Of a stretch of DNA of 64,000 nt, positions 1 through 13,085 are shown one piece after another. Every line of letters starts with the position of its first letter. Positions within the stretch are counted from its first letter, which is position 1. This stretch comes from Anadara kagoshimensis (Eukaryota; Mollusca; Bivalvia; Arcoida; Arcidae). A program made the translations under genes and the position numbers. The notes beneath the pieces were generated by a model. That model was given only the letters and a program-made list of their open reading frames with translations, was not told where the DNA came from and made no database searches. The stretch spans positions 12,420,471-12,484,470 of the forward strand of contig CM037869.1 of NCBI GenBank assembly GCA_021292105.1. The letters run 5' to 3'.

Positions 1-1255
1 ATACATAGATTATACATAGCGATAAAACATTACATGTGCTCAAGAATCGATGCTCGTTACAGTGGTTTTTTGTTGTATTAAGTTTTAGCTTATTTCACTA
101 CCGACCCTTTTTGCTATTTTTTTAAATTGTTTTAGAATGCACGTTATGCCGCTAAACCACGAAAATTAATCGCCGCGAAATATAGTTCAAATATAGTTCA
201 AATTGCCAAAATTTGTATCCGCCAAAAAGTACAATAACATGTATATGTTACTAAATTAGTAGATGTATATAGTCAGTGTTGGGTTCAATACAAGTTGAAT
301 TTATGAAACCAGTTGTCACAAGTGAGCGATAGTTTATTGAAACTACTAAAACTTTTTCATGAACACCAATACCTAGTTTTTTTCTCAGTTTTTACTTTGC
401 CTTTTTTCCGACATGGGCCGGTATGTTTGTATTTTATTATATCTTTACCTTTGAAAGAACATTTTTCATGTCAATGGTGCACGGATGTCAAGTTCTGTGC
501 ATGATGTATCGAGATAGGCATGTTGTCCTAAAATGCAAAAACAACTACAGTAGAATAAAGTTGAAAAGTATTGCTACCTGATGTACTGATGTACGCTAAA
601 CTGAAATTACAGTCAAACATGTCTATAATGGTAAGCTGCTAGACCAGGCCAAAGTTACAACTATAGATAGGTGACCACTATGGACAGGTTTCACAATGTT
701 GGGCATTATCTCCCATTGTATCAAGTACAAATATGTATGCTGAAAGCTTTCATAAAATATTATGAAACAATTATGTAAGAAATTCTTTATAGAAAATTGT
801 AAATAAATAATTTTTAATTTGATATACGGTAAATATTCATATTTGGCATAATGAGTTTGATTCTGTTTCATCTTAAATTTCATTTTAAAAGACATATCTT
901 TCCATGTTTATTTTAATCAAGAAAAACTTGTGCTTCCATGTTTAGTAATTATGTAACCTTCTGTATAGCATAAAGAATGTCACAACAACAGTCCCTTATT
1001 AAAACATTTCTTTTACCTGTAGACATTACCTTTTACGTTGTTTTTGAAGCCATATATTGTTTAAATTGCCAAAATTTGTATCCGCCAAAAAGTACAATAA
1101 TATTTATATGTAACTAAATAGTAGATGTATATAGTCAGTGTTGGGTTCAATACGAGTTGAATTAATGAAACCAGTTGTCACAAGTGAGCGATAGTTTATT
1201 GAAGATAATTTCATCGAAAATTTATATTTGCTACTAAAACTTTTTCATGAACATA
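1..1255. repeat. Interspersed repeats with internal direct duplication
   Basis: About 195-360 is repeated at 1060-1255 (shared CCGCCAAAAAGTACAATAA and CAGTTGTCACAAGTGAGCGA). About 398-1055 is repeated at 3805-4478. No gene seen. Confidence 0.75.
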
Positions 1256-1668
1256 TTAAAAGCAATGTTTTAGAGTCGAACATACACAGTTTTGTATTAT
1301 GTCCCATGTCTACATGAAGTTTTAATCCATTAGTCGTATTATACGATTTTGTTTTTAATATGCTGGTATCATAGTTTGTAAGCTGAAATAGAGACCCGAA
1401 TGTTGAACACCTGAAGCAAATAATAAACCTAGATCTTAGTTCAATATAATATTTTAAATAAACATGGCGTCAGTTGTCAGTTGTAGGCAATAGTTTAATA
1501 AGACAACTGCATGTTGAAATTTTATAGCATTTTCTGCTAAAAGCAATGTTATCTAGAAGAATACGACACACTGGTTTCACGTTTTATAGATTTGTATCGC
1601 TTGTATTCCATGACTCTTTGTATTGTTGACCCATCGGTCATTTCAGGATTTTGTTTTTAATATACTAG

Positions 1669-1672
<4 letters not shown>

Positions 1673-1740
<68 letters not shown>

Positions 1741-1754
1741 TATATATATATAAA
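1673..1754. repeat. (TA)n microsatellite
   Basis: Long TA run with one interruption, followed by GA repeats. The surrounding 1256-1900 holds a diverged copy of the 1190-1260 sequence (AAAAGCAATGTT) and nothing else recognisable. Confidence 0.95.
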
Positions 1755-1904
1755 GAGAGAGAGAGTTCGAGTTCTGATCCCAAGCAGCAGGTACCTTATT
1801 TGGCGTTAGGTATTAACACCTGCGTAATGTTCCTGCTAATAAGATTTAAAAAAAGATAAATGATAGTAGTCATTTTAGTATTAGCATAGATAGACTCGTC
1901 ATTG

Positions 1905-2720
1905 TTCATAGCCAGCCAAAAAGGTATCTTGATGGTAGTTTAAAGGTTGTACAACACAGGCTTGTCGAAAGTTTAACACTGAAAGGAGTCGAAGATCGGT
2001 TGATGAGTGGCTGATGGGTGAAAAGCTTTCGAAATATAGATAGCATCTCCAGAAAGGCTGTCGAGGGGTCAAGATGTGCTGCCAACTCGGCACTAATTCG
2101 TTAGCTGAGCGTTAAACTTTAGACAGGTCTGAACTGTAACTGTGCATGTTTTACAAGACGTAGCCGACATATTATATCCGAATAACGACTTGTTTCTTCA
2201 ATTACATTGGCAAGTGTTGAGTACAAATCACCTCGTAGAAAGACGTATTTATATGATAAACATTTATCTGAAATGGATCTCAAGTCTTGGTGTTAGTTAA
2301 TAGCCAGCCATAAAAAGTCTCTTGTTGGTAGTTTGCAGGTTGTAACCTTGTTTTTTACAAAAACGTAGCCGACATATTATATCCGAATAACGACTTGTTT
2401 CTTCAATTACATTTGCAAGTGTTGAGTACAAATTACATCGTAGAAAGCCGTAGTTATATGATAAACATTTATCTGAAATGGATCTCAAGTCTTGGTGTTA
2501 GTTCATAGCCAGCCATAAAAAAGACTCTTGTTGGTAGTTTGCAGGTTGTACCCTTGTTTTTACAAAAACGGAGCCGACATATTATCTCTGAATAACGGCT
2601 TGTATCTCCATTTACAATGCCAAGCGTTGAGTGCAAATCACCTCGTAGAAAAAGCCGTATTTATATGATAAACTTTTATTTGAAATGGATCTCAAGTCTT
2701 GGTGTTAGTTCGATAAAAAC
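1905..2720. repeat. Tandem repeat, ~206-bp unit, three copies plus a partial
   Basis: AGCCGACATATTAT recurs near 2163, 2367 and 2572, and GGATCTCAAGTCTTGGTGTT near 2276, 2478 and 2687. CATAGCCAGCCA marks the start of each unit. No coding signal. Confidence 0.85.
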
Positions 2721-3142
2721 CTTTATGATTCCCTGTCTTGAATTAATAAGTATGCCTGTACCCATATCATAGATGGATATTTCTGGCCATTAAAAGTCCC
2801 TTGTTGGTTGTAGGCGGATTCTAACTGTGTACCGTTTTACTGTCAGCAGACGATAAATCATTACCGGAAAGAACTTTGTGTCTCCATTTCCGACAGAACG
2901 CCATTACCTAGTGTTGAATAGAAAATCGATAATGGATCATTGTACAAAAACAATACGGATCATCTAAAGGCACAGTGGAGGTCGAACAAAGCGTATCATT
3001 GGATAATACAGTGCAGACTTGTCCAAAGTTTAACACTGAGTTAACAAAAATAGTCTTAGCTTGGCTGTCGAGTGGTCAATATATGGATAGGTACTTCACA
3101 AGATATATTAAATTCTAACATGACCTGCGTTTTCCTTTAACA

Positions 3143-3240
3143 TACGGCAAAGCCACCTCGTGATATATTCTTCTGCATGTGAACTCCGGCCCGAGTATTA
3201 TTCGATGATATACCACAGGTAAATGTTGATTATTTCTTAA
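3143..3240 (-). repeat. ~95-bp conserved interspersed element, copy 1
   Basis: Contains GAACTCCGGCCCGAGTATTA and the reverse of AATAATCAACATTTACC. It matches 26058-26155 and 59078-59165 in the opposite orientation. The flanks 2720-3140 and 3240-3650 show nothing recognisable. Confidence 0.8.
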
Positions 3241-3649
3241 ATATAGCAACTACAAGATACAAGAAGCTTTATTTTATTCAGAGCGAATGTAATTACAAAT
3301 AACATAAACTCTGTACATATGAGCTTGTAATATTCAACCACAAAAAAAAACAAAACAAAAAAAAACTGTAAAAGTACATCTAGCTAACTATGGGCCGAGG
3401 TGAGGCTAAACTTTCGACAGGTATGTACTGAATGATAATATTATTTGCAGGCTTGCTTTATCATTAAGTTACCCTCTTTGATAATTGTATTATCTGCGAT
3501 CAGATTAACATAAATGATACCGAACGTTTAAAGTGCCTTATTATGATTTATTATGATAATATACAGAAATTGTAAAAATGTAAAGTTTGTCAAAATATGT
3601 GCTAATGTTTTGTATATGGCATAAAATTTACTGTGAATTAAACTTATGG

Positions 3650-3745
3650 CCCGCCGACGTCACAATATTGTTGATAAGTATGATGTTTCTGTATCCAAAG
3701 TTACCCTTGATATATTTGACGTCACATATATAGTTGCATGTTTCA
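3650..3745 (+). mobile_element. Retroelement RT C-terminus fragment
   Basis: Reads [20 protein letters not shown], the same terminal peptide found in the RT-family copies elsewhere in this window. A poly-T run follows at about 3766-3812. Confidence 0.7.
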
Positions 3746-3804
3746 TTCATTCTCACAAATGACGTTTTTTTTTTTTTTTTTTTTTTTTTGGTTTTTTTGG
3801 TTTT

Positions 3805-4478
3805 TTTTTTACATGGGCCGATATGTTTGTATTTTATTATAGCTTTACCTGTATTTGAGAGAACATTTTTCAGGTCAATGGTGCACATGCATGATGTATC
3901 GACAAAGGCATGTTGTCCTAAAATGAAAAACAACTACAGTGGAATAAAATTGAATAGTATTGTTACCTGATGTACTGATGTACGCTAAACTGAAATTACA
4001 GTCAAGCCTGTCTATAATGGTCAGCTGCAGGACCAGGCCAAAGTGATCACTATAGACAGGTGACCACTATGGACAGGTTTTACACTGTTGGGTGTTACTA
4101 TCAATTGTATCAAGTACAAATACATATATGTCATATGTACACTGAAAATTTTCATAAAATATTATGAAACAATGTCATAATCAACAAAAACAAACATTAG
4201 AAATTTTTCATAGAAAATTGTAAATAAATATTTTTATTTTGATATACGGTAAATATTCATATTTGGCATAATGAGTTTGATTCTGTTTCATCTTAAATTT
4301 CATTTAAAAAGACATGTCTTTCCATGTTTAATTTTAATCAAGAAAAACTTGTGCTCCCATGTTTAGGAATTATGATGCGTTCTGTATATCATAAAGAATG
4401 TCACAACAACCGTCCCTAATTAAAACATTTCTTTTACCTGTAGACATTACCTTTTATCTTGTTTTTGAAGCCATATAT
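3805..4478. repeat. Second copy of the 398-1055 repeat
   Basis: ACATGGGCCG, TTTGTATTTTATTAT, GATATACGGTAAATATTCAT and ATTTCATTTAAAAAGACATG are shared in the same order. About 670 bp, direct orientation, 3.4 kb apart. Confidence 0.85.
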
Positions 4479-4479
4479 A

Positions 4480-4980
4480 AAACTCGATGGCTTCTGTTAT
4501 GTTAAAGTAAATCATACAATTAAATGTTAAATGCACCAATTTAGAACAAAGTTAGGTTTCTTGGACCTAAAAACACTTATGGCAAATTAGGCACTGGCTG
4601 TTATTGACAGGTAAACAATGGCACTGGGACTAAAATGTAGTGGCCACTAACCACATTAGGCAGGTGACCACTATTGAGAGGTAAAATATATAGCAAAAGT
4701 GACCGGGACTGGGGAAAAAACTGACCACTATGGACAGGATGTTGTTATGAACAGGTGTTGTTAAAGACAGGTTTGACTGTATGTAGATCTACTATACTTG
4801 TTCTACTTATACTATACAAAGAAATTGTATTTAGGCAATCAAGTTTAACCTGCCTGTGTGGCCTTTAATTTAAATAAATAATATATATCGTGGTGGATTG
4901 CGTTTATGAATAGAATTTAGAAATAACATGAAGTTTTTTTTTGCCTTCATAATAAGAACATTTATCATGTAGCTTGTGTA
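4480..4980. repeat. GACAGGT-type interspersed repeat remnants
   Basis: Short phrases of the type GGTGACCACTAT, GGACAGG and GACAGGTTTGACTGTA recur here, at 4000-4090, at 13090-13260 and at 63700-63920. No gene. Confidence 0.55.
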
Positions 4981-7640
4981 CACATTAACTGTAAATCATA
5001 CTACAGGTCATGTATTGGGTGGATATTTTAATGTTCCTTCACATTAACTGTAAATCATACTACAAGTCATGTATTGGGTAGCTATGTAAATGTTCCTTCA
5101 CATTAACTGTAAATCATACTACAAGTCATATATTGGGTGGATATAGTACAAGTCATGTATTGGGTGGATATACTACAAGCCATGTATTGGGTTGATATAC
5201 TACAAGTCATGTATTGGGTGGATATACTACAAGTCATGTATTGGGTGGATATACTACAAGTCATGTATTGGGTGGATATAGTACAAGTCATGTATTGGGT
5301 GGATATACTACAAGTCATGTATTGGGTGGATATACTACAAGTCATGTATTGGGTGGATATACTACAAGTCATGTATTGGGTGGATATACTACAAGTCATT
5401 TATTGGGTGGATAACTACAAGTCATGTATTGGGTGGATATACTACAAGTCATGTATTGGGTGGATATGTAAATGTTCCTTCACATTAACTGTAAATCATA
5501 CCACAAGTCATGTATTGGGTGGATATACTACAAGTCATGTATTGGGTAGATATACTACAAGTCATGTATTGGGTGGATATACTACAAGTCATGTATTAAG
5601 TGGATATGTAAATGTTCCTTCACTTTAACTGTAAATCATACTACAAGCCATGTATTGGGTGGATATGTAAATGTTCCTTCACATTAACTGTAAATCATAC
5701 TACAAGTCATGTATTGGGTGGATATGTAAATGTTCCTTCACATTAACTGTAAATCATACTACAAGTCATGTATTGGGTGGATATGTAAATGTTCCTTCAC
5801 ATAAACTGTAAATCATACTACAAGTCATGTATTGGGTGGATATGTAAATGTTCCTTCACATTAACTGTAAATCATACTACAAGTCATGTATTGGGTGGAT
5901 GTGTAAATGTTCCTTCACATTAACTGTAAATCATACTACAAGTAATGTATTGGGTGGATATGTAAATGTTCTTTCACATTAACTGTAAATCATACTACAA
6001 GTCATATATTGGGTGGATATAGTACAAGTCATGTATTGGGTGGATATACTACAAGTCATGTATTGGGTTGATATACTACAAGTCATGTATTGGGTGGATA
6101 TACTACAAGTCATGTATTGGGTGGATATAGTACAAGTCATGTATTGGGTGGATATACTACAAGTCATGTATTGGGTGGATATACTACAAGTCATGTATTG
6201 GGTGGATATACTACAAGTCATGTATTGGGTGGATATAGTACAAGTCATGTATTGGGTGGATATACTACAAGTCATGTATTGGGTGGATATACTACAAGTC
6301 ATGTATTGGGTGGATATACTACAAGTCATGTATTGGGTGGATATACTGCAAGTCATTTATTGGGTGGATATACTACAAGTCATGTATTGGGTGGATATAC
6401 TACAAGTCATGTATTGGGTGGATATGTAAATGTTCCTTCACATTAACTGTAAATCATACCACAAGTCATGTATTGGGTGGATATACTACAAGTCATGTAT
6501 TGGGTGGATATACTACAAGTCATGTATTGGGTGGATATACTACAAGTCATGTATTAAGTGGATATGTAAATGTTCCTTCACTTTAACTGTAAATCATACT
6601 ACAAGCCATGTATTGGGTGGATATGTAAATGTTCCTTCACATTAACTGTAAATCATACTACAAGTCATGTATTGGGTGGATATGTAAATGTTCCTTCACA
6701 TTAACTGTAAATCATACTACAAGTCATGTATTGGGTGGATATGTAAATGTTCCTTCACATAAACTGTAAATCATACTACAAGTCATGTATTGGGTGGATA
6801 TGTAAATGTTCCTTCACATTAACTGTAAATCATACTACAAGTCATGTATTGGGTGGATATGTAAATGTTCCTTCACATTAACTGTAAATCATACTACAAG
6901 TCATGTATTGGGTGGACATACTACAAGTCATGTATTGGGTGGATATACTACAAGTCATGTATTGGGTGGATATGTAAATGTTCCTTCACATTAACTGTAA
7001 ATCATACTACAAGTCATGTATTGGGTGGATATGTAAATGTTCCTTCACATTAACTGTAAATCATACTACAAGTCATGTATTGGGTGGATATGTAAATGTT
7101 CCTTCACATTAACTGTAAATCATACTACAAGTCATGTATTGGGTGGATATGTAAATGTTCCTTCACATAAACTGTAAATCATACTACAAGTCATGTATTG
7201 GGTGGATATGTAAATGTTCCTTCACATTAACTGTAAATCATACTACAAGTCATGTATTGGGTGGATATGTAAATGTTCCTTCACATTAACTGTAAATCAT
7301 ACTACAAGTCATGTATTGGGTGGATATGTAAATGTTCCTTCACATTAACTGTAAATCATACTACAAGTCATGTATTAGGTGGATATGTAAATGTTCCTTC
7401 ACATTAACTGTAAATCATACTACAAGTAATGTATTGGGTGGATATGTAAATGTTCTTTCACATTAACTGTAAATCATACTACAAGTCATGTATTGGGTGG
7501 ATATGTAAATGTTCCTTCACATTAACTGTAAATCATACTACAAGTCATGTATTGAGTGGATATGTAAATGTTACTTCACATTAACTGTAAATCATACTAC
7601 AAGTCATATATTGGGTGGATATGTAAATGTTCCTTATGAT
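4981..7640. repeat. Nested satellite: 27-bp and 59-bp units
   Basis: The 27-bp unit (TACTACAAGTCATGTATTGG plus GTGGATA) alternates with a 59-bp unit made of it plus a 32-bp spacer (TGTAAATGTTCCTTCACATT plus AACTGTAAATCA). Runs of 27-mers at about 5125-5470 and 6001-6428 are separated by runs of 59-mers. The block starting near 5125 is duplicated about 876 bp later. Because 27 is divisible by 3, several frames stay open, but the translations (e.g. YTTSHVLGG) are repeat artefacts. Confidence 0.95.
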
Positions 7641-8029
7641 TTTTTTCAAATATTACAAAGATCAATTTGACTTTACATACATGATACAAATTAGGCAAAA
7701 CAATTCAAATAGATAACATTATATAGTTATGGTACAGTTACAAAAATTCAAATCCTAGTGCATCTCAAAATCCACCACTGTACAGTTTTTTATGTTATTG
7801 AATTAAGTATGGGAGGCCATTTATTATTGAACTCATTCAAATGGTCTTTCTAGCAGAAAAAAGTATTAATACATTGTGTCTTCTTTAATAAATATTTATA
7901 CTTTACAAAATGTGGAGAACTATTCTGGCAACAAATAAGCACAAACATTTATGTGTGATTTCCCTGAGCCCCTTGGAGACTTTGTCGCCCATCTTTTTAT
8001 CTATATCATGCCAAAGCAACTGATCCGGG

Positions 8030-8365
8030 TATTATTTACGTCTCCTTGAACACAACAATCGGTAGAGTGCTCGCTACGTAAGTGGGTTTGAACCTCGACC
8101 GGGTCTGACCCAAATATTGAAAGTGGGTAGTGTCTGTTCTTACGCCAAGCACTCGGCATTACGAAATAAAAGTCACGATTCTTTCGGATGGAAACTTAAA
8201 ATAAACGAGGTCCCGTGTCACGGTAGGCATGGCACGATAAAAAAAACCCTGCTGTATAATGCCATTAGCGCAACGGACAGACAACATTTCTGCATCTTCG
8301 CCTATAGCCGACGGACTCTGGATATAACTTAAATATTCTTGAATATGACGTTAAACGCCATTACT
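8030..8365 (+). mobile_element. tRNA-headed SINE
   Basis: The head has a tRNA-like layout with an A-box-like GGTAGAGTGCTC and a B-box-like GGGTTTGAACCTCG 20-30 bases on. The body has GTCCCGTGTCACGGTAGGCA and the tail GACGTTAAACGCC. A reverse copy of the body lies at 57395-57610. 7641-8030 shows nothing recognisable. Confidence 0.65.
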
Positions 8366-9284
8366 AAACTCACAACTGACTACGAATCACGTAGCCCTGG
8401 ACATATTTCACTGTACTATTGTCCACAAAATTATCCAATATGTCGTCATTTAGTTTAAGCTAATTTAACTTGGTATTGCTGGTATTTAAAATGCCATTTT
8501 AGCATGATCAGCAAACACGACTACAGAGTCTTTAAGTTCAAATCTGTCTAGCTTTTAAAATATTAATTTACGGAACAATCTAAAGCGTTTTAGTAAGTGA
8601 AAGGCGAGATGTCTTTTCAACGCTGTTTCTTAAGAAATTTAACAGTATGTAATTGTGATCACCATACAGGCTTTATGATTCTAAATGTGTCATTAGAGTT
8701 GGGTAGATATTTGAGTTTTATTGCTGTAATGTTGAGAAGGAATAAAATGTTCAATCTTTATCAGCTTGAATTCAATCTATTTTTTAAAATAATTATAAAC
8801 ATGCGTTCTGTAATATTTGTGGACGTGAACTACGTGTTCTTGAAAATAGAAGAAACAAGAAGACATTGCCGAAGTGGTTAACTACCTACTACATGTAATA
8901 TTATACTTTTATTTCTATTTCAAACAGTAATGGTTTGGTGTAATTTTGTTATTCTGTCCAACACGTGTTTTATACACGTGCTCTTCCTGTTCAAGCCAAT
9001 CAGCGTCTATAAAATGTTTGCGTGATATAGTTTCTATACAACCATAATACATTTCGATCAAACTTTTCATCAGATTAATTTGGGATAATGTAATCGATTT
9101 CTTTATACCAGGCACGGGAATGGTATGATGGAATGACCGATGTGTCTTCTGGTGTAATTGATCTCAAATGCCCGGCTGGAAGTATTGACAAAAACATCCA
9201 GGAAAAACGTTTTTCTATTCTTCACTAAAAATTAAAGATTACTTATTTGTGCATTCCTTTATAAACAGACCTTTGTGTTTTAAA
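8366..9284. other. No recognisable feature
   Basis: AT-rich sequence. The open frame at 8597-8881 has no domain, no splice context and ordinary AT-rich composition. Confidence 0.5.
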
Positions 9285-9490
9285 TTACATATTATACAAA
9301 TTTTACAGCATTATCCTTTTTGGAATACAATTCCTCATCATTAGTGCTTGGGCCAAAATTATGAAACCAAAATTGTTTTCAAGATGTTGAGAAGATACCC
9401 AAAGGACCAAAATATATTCATTTATATCCGTATCATAGACTTTATGTAGAATTGAATGATTTGGCAGCAGTCTTCTCCAGATTTAAATTG
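9285..9490 (-). repeat. Family-B interspersed repeat (GTGCTTGG/ACAGCA type)
   Basis: ATTATACAAATTTTACAGCA, CATCATTAGTGCTTGGGCCA and GGACCAAAATATATTCA define this family. It recurs at 12655, 20385, 21590, 24890, 26175, 33605, 35085, 46605 and 48310. 9490-9940 shows nothing else. Confidence 0.75.
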
Positions 9491-9944
9491 GGTTCTGCAT
9501 AATTTCTGCTTTATATGAATATATTAAGAAACAAATCAGTAAGTAATGCCACTAAGTTTGTGCCCACAGATGTATACCGATTGTTTGTTGGAACATTATG
9601 TTACCAAACACAACAAGTATGTTGTTTATCAAATTAACATTTTGTTGGTAGTATCTTCAGTATAGTTTAATTTTATTCGCATAATTGCTATACAAATCCG
9701 TTCAGCACTATATATTTATAAGTTGGGTTTCTGTTTTTGTTTAAGAATTTATTTCAATTTAGAATAAGAGGTAATAGAAACAAGAGTAAAGAAAAGTTTT
9801 TGAGCTTTTTACACGAGGTAAAGTATTAGATAGAAGACGTTAAATTAATTTTTCAGTATTTTAAGAATCCACATTTGGTTGATGACAGATGCAGAATAGA
9901 ATGTCGGGAAATCATGGGATATATAGTTAGTATACTATAAAAGA

Positions 9945-10230
9945 CAAACATAAATCCATGTCCGAATCACAATCCAGAAGCAAAGTTAAAACTTTGGAAC
10001 TGACAAGTCAGGTTACACACGTGAACTTCCACAAGGGAAGTGAGACCGGGTGCTCCGGAAGGGTAAGCAACTCCTGTTTAGCTTGCTAAACCCGTCACAT
10101 GTAGAATCAAAATTGTGTGAAAGGAACATTAAACTATGGGACGTCAAATATATCCAGGGAATTCCTGGACACAGATAAAACAAACTTATCAACAATACTG
10201 TGATGACGGCTATCAAACATTTTGAGGACA
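9945..10230 (-). mobile_element. RT-family retroelement 3' end
   Basis: Contains the family signature CATGTCCGAATCACAATCCA, GGGTGCTCCGGAAGGGTAAG and GACGTCAAATATATCCAGGG. Only the 3' portion is present (5' truncated). Confidence 0.85.
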
Positions 10231-10267
10231 CAAAGTGAGATATTTTATTGGATATCCGCTTCATAAA

Positions 10268-10276
<9 letters not shown>

Positions 10277-10330
<54 letters not shown>
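10277..10330. repeat. (TA)n microsatellite
   Basis: TA run with one break. 10335-11255 is AT-rich with nothing recognisable. Confidence 0.9.
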
Positions 10331-10332
<2 letters not shown>

Positions 10333-11254
10333 AAAATTATGCATTCTCTTAGTCAAGGTAAATAAAAAAGTAGATATTGTTTGCCATTATGTTTCAAATG
10401 AGTCTTGTCACCAAACAGTGTCAGAGATATATCGATGTCGTTGCTTCATCTCAGTTCTTTCAAATATATTGACATATTGATATATAGATTATAATTTAAT
10501 TAACGAGTTACTGGACCTGAATTTCTTAGAAGATCTTAATCCTATTAAACACATAATCGCCTTATTTAATGCGGGTTTACCTGTGTCTTTGATGATAATA
10601 AGATCAAAGCGAAGCTTAAGTTTTAATTAGGAACGAGTGCCTAAGTAATTAGGAATTGTAAGGTTAGAAAAGTGTAAATAATTCCTAATAAATATTAGAA
10701 TTTCATGTTTTAAGAAATAATGATGTCTAATTAAAGTGGTCCATGGAAATACATCATGTGTATAGAACAGATAAAACGAAAGATAAAAGTATAAATCCGA
10801 CTGGTTTTGTTTAAATAGGCTTAACATAAAATGCTATTAGAAAACAAAATCATAATCCAATCACACTGGATACAGTAAGCTAATTAGTTAAAATCTTTAA
10901 CTTTGTAGTTCCAGGCCATCAAATATTTTTCAGAACTTTCTTGATTAATAAAACTATCATCCGGATAAATTATCATACATGTTTAAAACTGTTCCTTTCA
11001 CGATAGACTCAAAATGTTCAAAAACTGAAAACATTATTATGCTTAAGCTGGATGTTTTTCAGCTAAAATTGTGGGTTTTTTTTCTTGAAAAGTATTTTTT
11101 TTCTTTTTTTTATATTCCCCCAAAAATTGCAGAAAATTCTAAAACATTGATTTTCAAGAAAAACAACTTTATTACATACATTAAGATCATATCAAGATAT
11201 CACTTTCAATGGCAAATATAAATTTGTAAAGTTATTCATGGATGGCAGTGCATA

Positions 11255-11350
11255 ATACGTGGCGGACACTCGGCCTCACTTCCCAAGTGGAAGATGTTTA
11301 CCTTATTCTTCCTATTCCAAAGTTTCTACTTTTTTAGATTGCGATTATGA
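11255..11350 (+). mobile_element. RT-family 3' end, short diverged copy
   Basis: CTCGGCCTCACTTCCCAAGT and TCCAAAGTTTCTACTTTTTT match the plus-sense family end. Confidence 0.6.
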
Positions 11351-11927
11351 CATTGCATGACATCTTTGATTTTGATTCTAAACAGCAAACGGCTCCTGTC
11401 ATAATGGATTACTTTTTAGTTTTCCATGCCATATTTGAATAATCTTCATGTCTGACAAAGCATCGTATTATTTTGATGCCTTCTATGGTATACTGTTTTG
11501 TTGTTTAGAGATAACGTCTATTTAAATTTCTGGTCAATGTTAGTATGTAAAAGGCATCGGTGTATGTTTACTTGATAAAGAATATTAAAGATTCTATTTA
11601 TTTTTTTTCAAATTTTATAATACCAACAGAAGATTCAGAAGAAAAGGGGCGGCAAATATCTCACATTTTAAGTAATACGTACTCTATTGATAAGAGTTTC
11701 AGCAAAATTATGAACAAAATATTAAACTTTAAATGCAACATACAATTTGCCAGTTTCGTGAAGGGTTGCCTTTTCCGGTTTGTATTTTACAACTGTCATC
11801 AAATGTACTTCCAACTCAAAGAGTTTCACTGTAAAAACGTTCGGTGACAATGTGCCTAATCCTTTGCCCTCAGAAAAATCTATTTCGGAGGTAGTCATTC
11901 GTTTATAAAAAAGTAAATGAAATAGCC

Positions 11928-12090
11928 TTGTACTAAACCATGTACGAATCACAATCCAGAAGCAAAGTAACATTTTTTTTAAACTGACAAGTTAGGTTAA
12001 ACACATGGACTTGCACAAGGGAAGTAAGGCCGGGTGCTCTGGAAGGGTATTCACCTCCTGGTTAGCTAGCTACAACCCGCCATGTATGTT
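11928..12090 (-). mobile_element. RT-family retroelement 3' end
   Basis: CGAATCACAATCCAGAAGCA, GGCCGGGTGCTCTGGAAGGG and GCTAGCTACAACCCGCCA. Confidence 0.8.
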
Positions 12091-12227
12091 AATTTCAGCC
12101 GTCAAATGACTCGTGCAATAGATAAGTTTGAAATTGTAAAAATATTATTGTAGAACAGAACTATAGTTTCACATCTAAACGTACACGATTATAATTATAT
12201 ACTAGTATGTTAAAATATAAAATCAAA

Positions 12228-12362
12228 AATAAACATACAAATCCATGTCCAAATCACAATCCAAAAGCAAAAACTAAAATTTAGAAACTTTTGTTAATTA
12301 CGTAAAACAAGTTAACTTCCACAAGGGAAGTGAGTCCGGGTGCTCCGGAAGAGGGTACAACC
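12228..12362 (-). mobile_element. RT-family retroelement 3' end
   Basis: AATCCATGTCCAAATCACAA, then TTCCACAAGGGAAGTGAGTC and GGGTGCTCCGGAAGAG. Confidence 0.75.
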
Positions 12363-12654
12363 GCAGCTTATAAGTTAATCTTGTAATCAGCATTAATATC
12401 AGTATATTATGTGCAGTCCATCCTAATGCTTCCTCTAGCTAACTATTATGTAGATAACCGAGTTAAAAACATAGGCTTTTTTCCAAAAACATTACAAAAA
12501 GTTCCAAAAGTTTATCTAATAAAGATTTAAAGCTTTTGTTTGATCTAGCCAAAAACATATATATCGTCTTCGCCGAGATTAATTGGGATGATCGGTGATA
12601 TATTGAATATACTATTTTCTACAGTTGATGCTTATTAAAATAGGAAAATCATCA

Positions 12655-12850
12655 AAAACTAAGGTATGCTTCTTTATGCACAGTTTTTCCTCAGCTAAAT
12701 TTGGTTAAACATATGTTGGTTCTATGTATATATTTTTTTAACACCTTAAAAATATTTTTTTCACGATTTTGGTCCAAGTCCTTTGCCAAAACTGATGAGA
12801 AATAGAGTTCCGAAACGGTAGTCTTGTGTTGTAAAATTAACACTGATATT
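12655..12850 (+). repeat. Family-B interspersed repeat
   Basis: CTCAGCTAAATTTGGTTAAA, then TTTTGGTCCAAGTCC and GTTGTAAAATTAACACTG in the usual order. Confidence 0.7.
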
Positions 12851-12971
12851 GTATGTTATTATAACTCTATTGATTACTAAACGAGGTTATTGATGTCCGG
12901 CTAGAGCATCATTTACTGGTTTTATTGCAAAACTTTTGATAAAACATTTTAAATCATTATCTTTTAGCATT

Positions 12972-13085
12972 AATTTACCGACAGGAGGTGTTTACCCTTC
13001 TAGAGCACCCGACCTCATTTCCCGGATGGACATTCATGCAGGTTTACCTAATTTGCCAGCCTTGAAGTTTTACTTTACTTTCCTT
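12972..13085 (+). mobile_element. RT-family 3' end, diverged
   Basis: ACAGGAGGTGTTTACCCTTC, AGCACCCGACCTCATTTCCC and AAGTTTTACTTTAC in order. The following 13090-13260 contains GACAGGT-type repeat phrases. Confidence 0.65.

Noticed and set aside
1623..1859. Frame with YIYIYI run
   Set aside because: Translation of a TA microsatellite.
5103..7053. Long open frames with repeated TTSHVLGGY, YWVDILQVM or TCSISTQYM units
   Set aside because: They are translations of a 27-bp satellite whose unit length is divisible by three; several frames on both strands are open at once.
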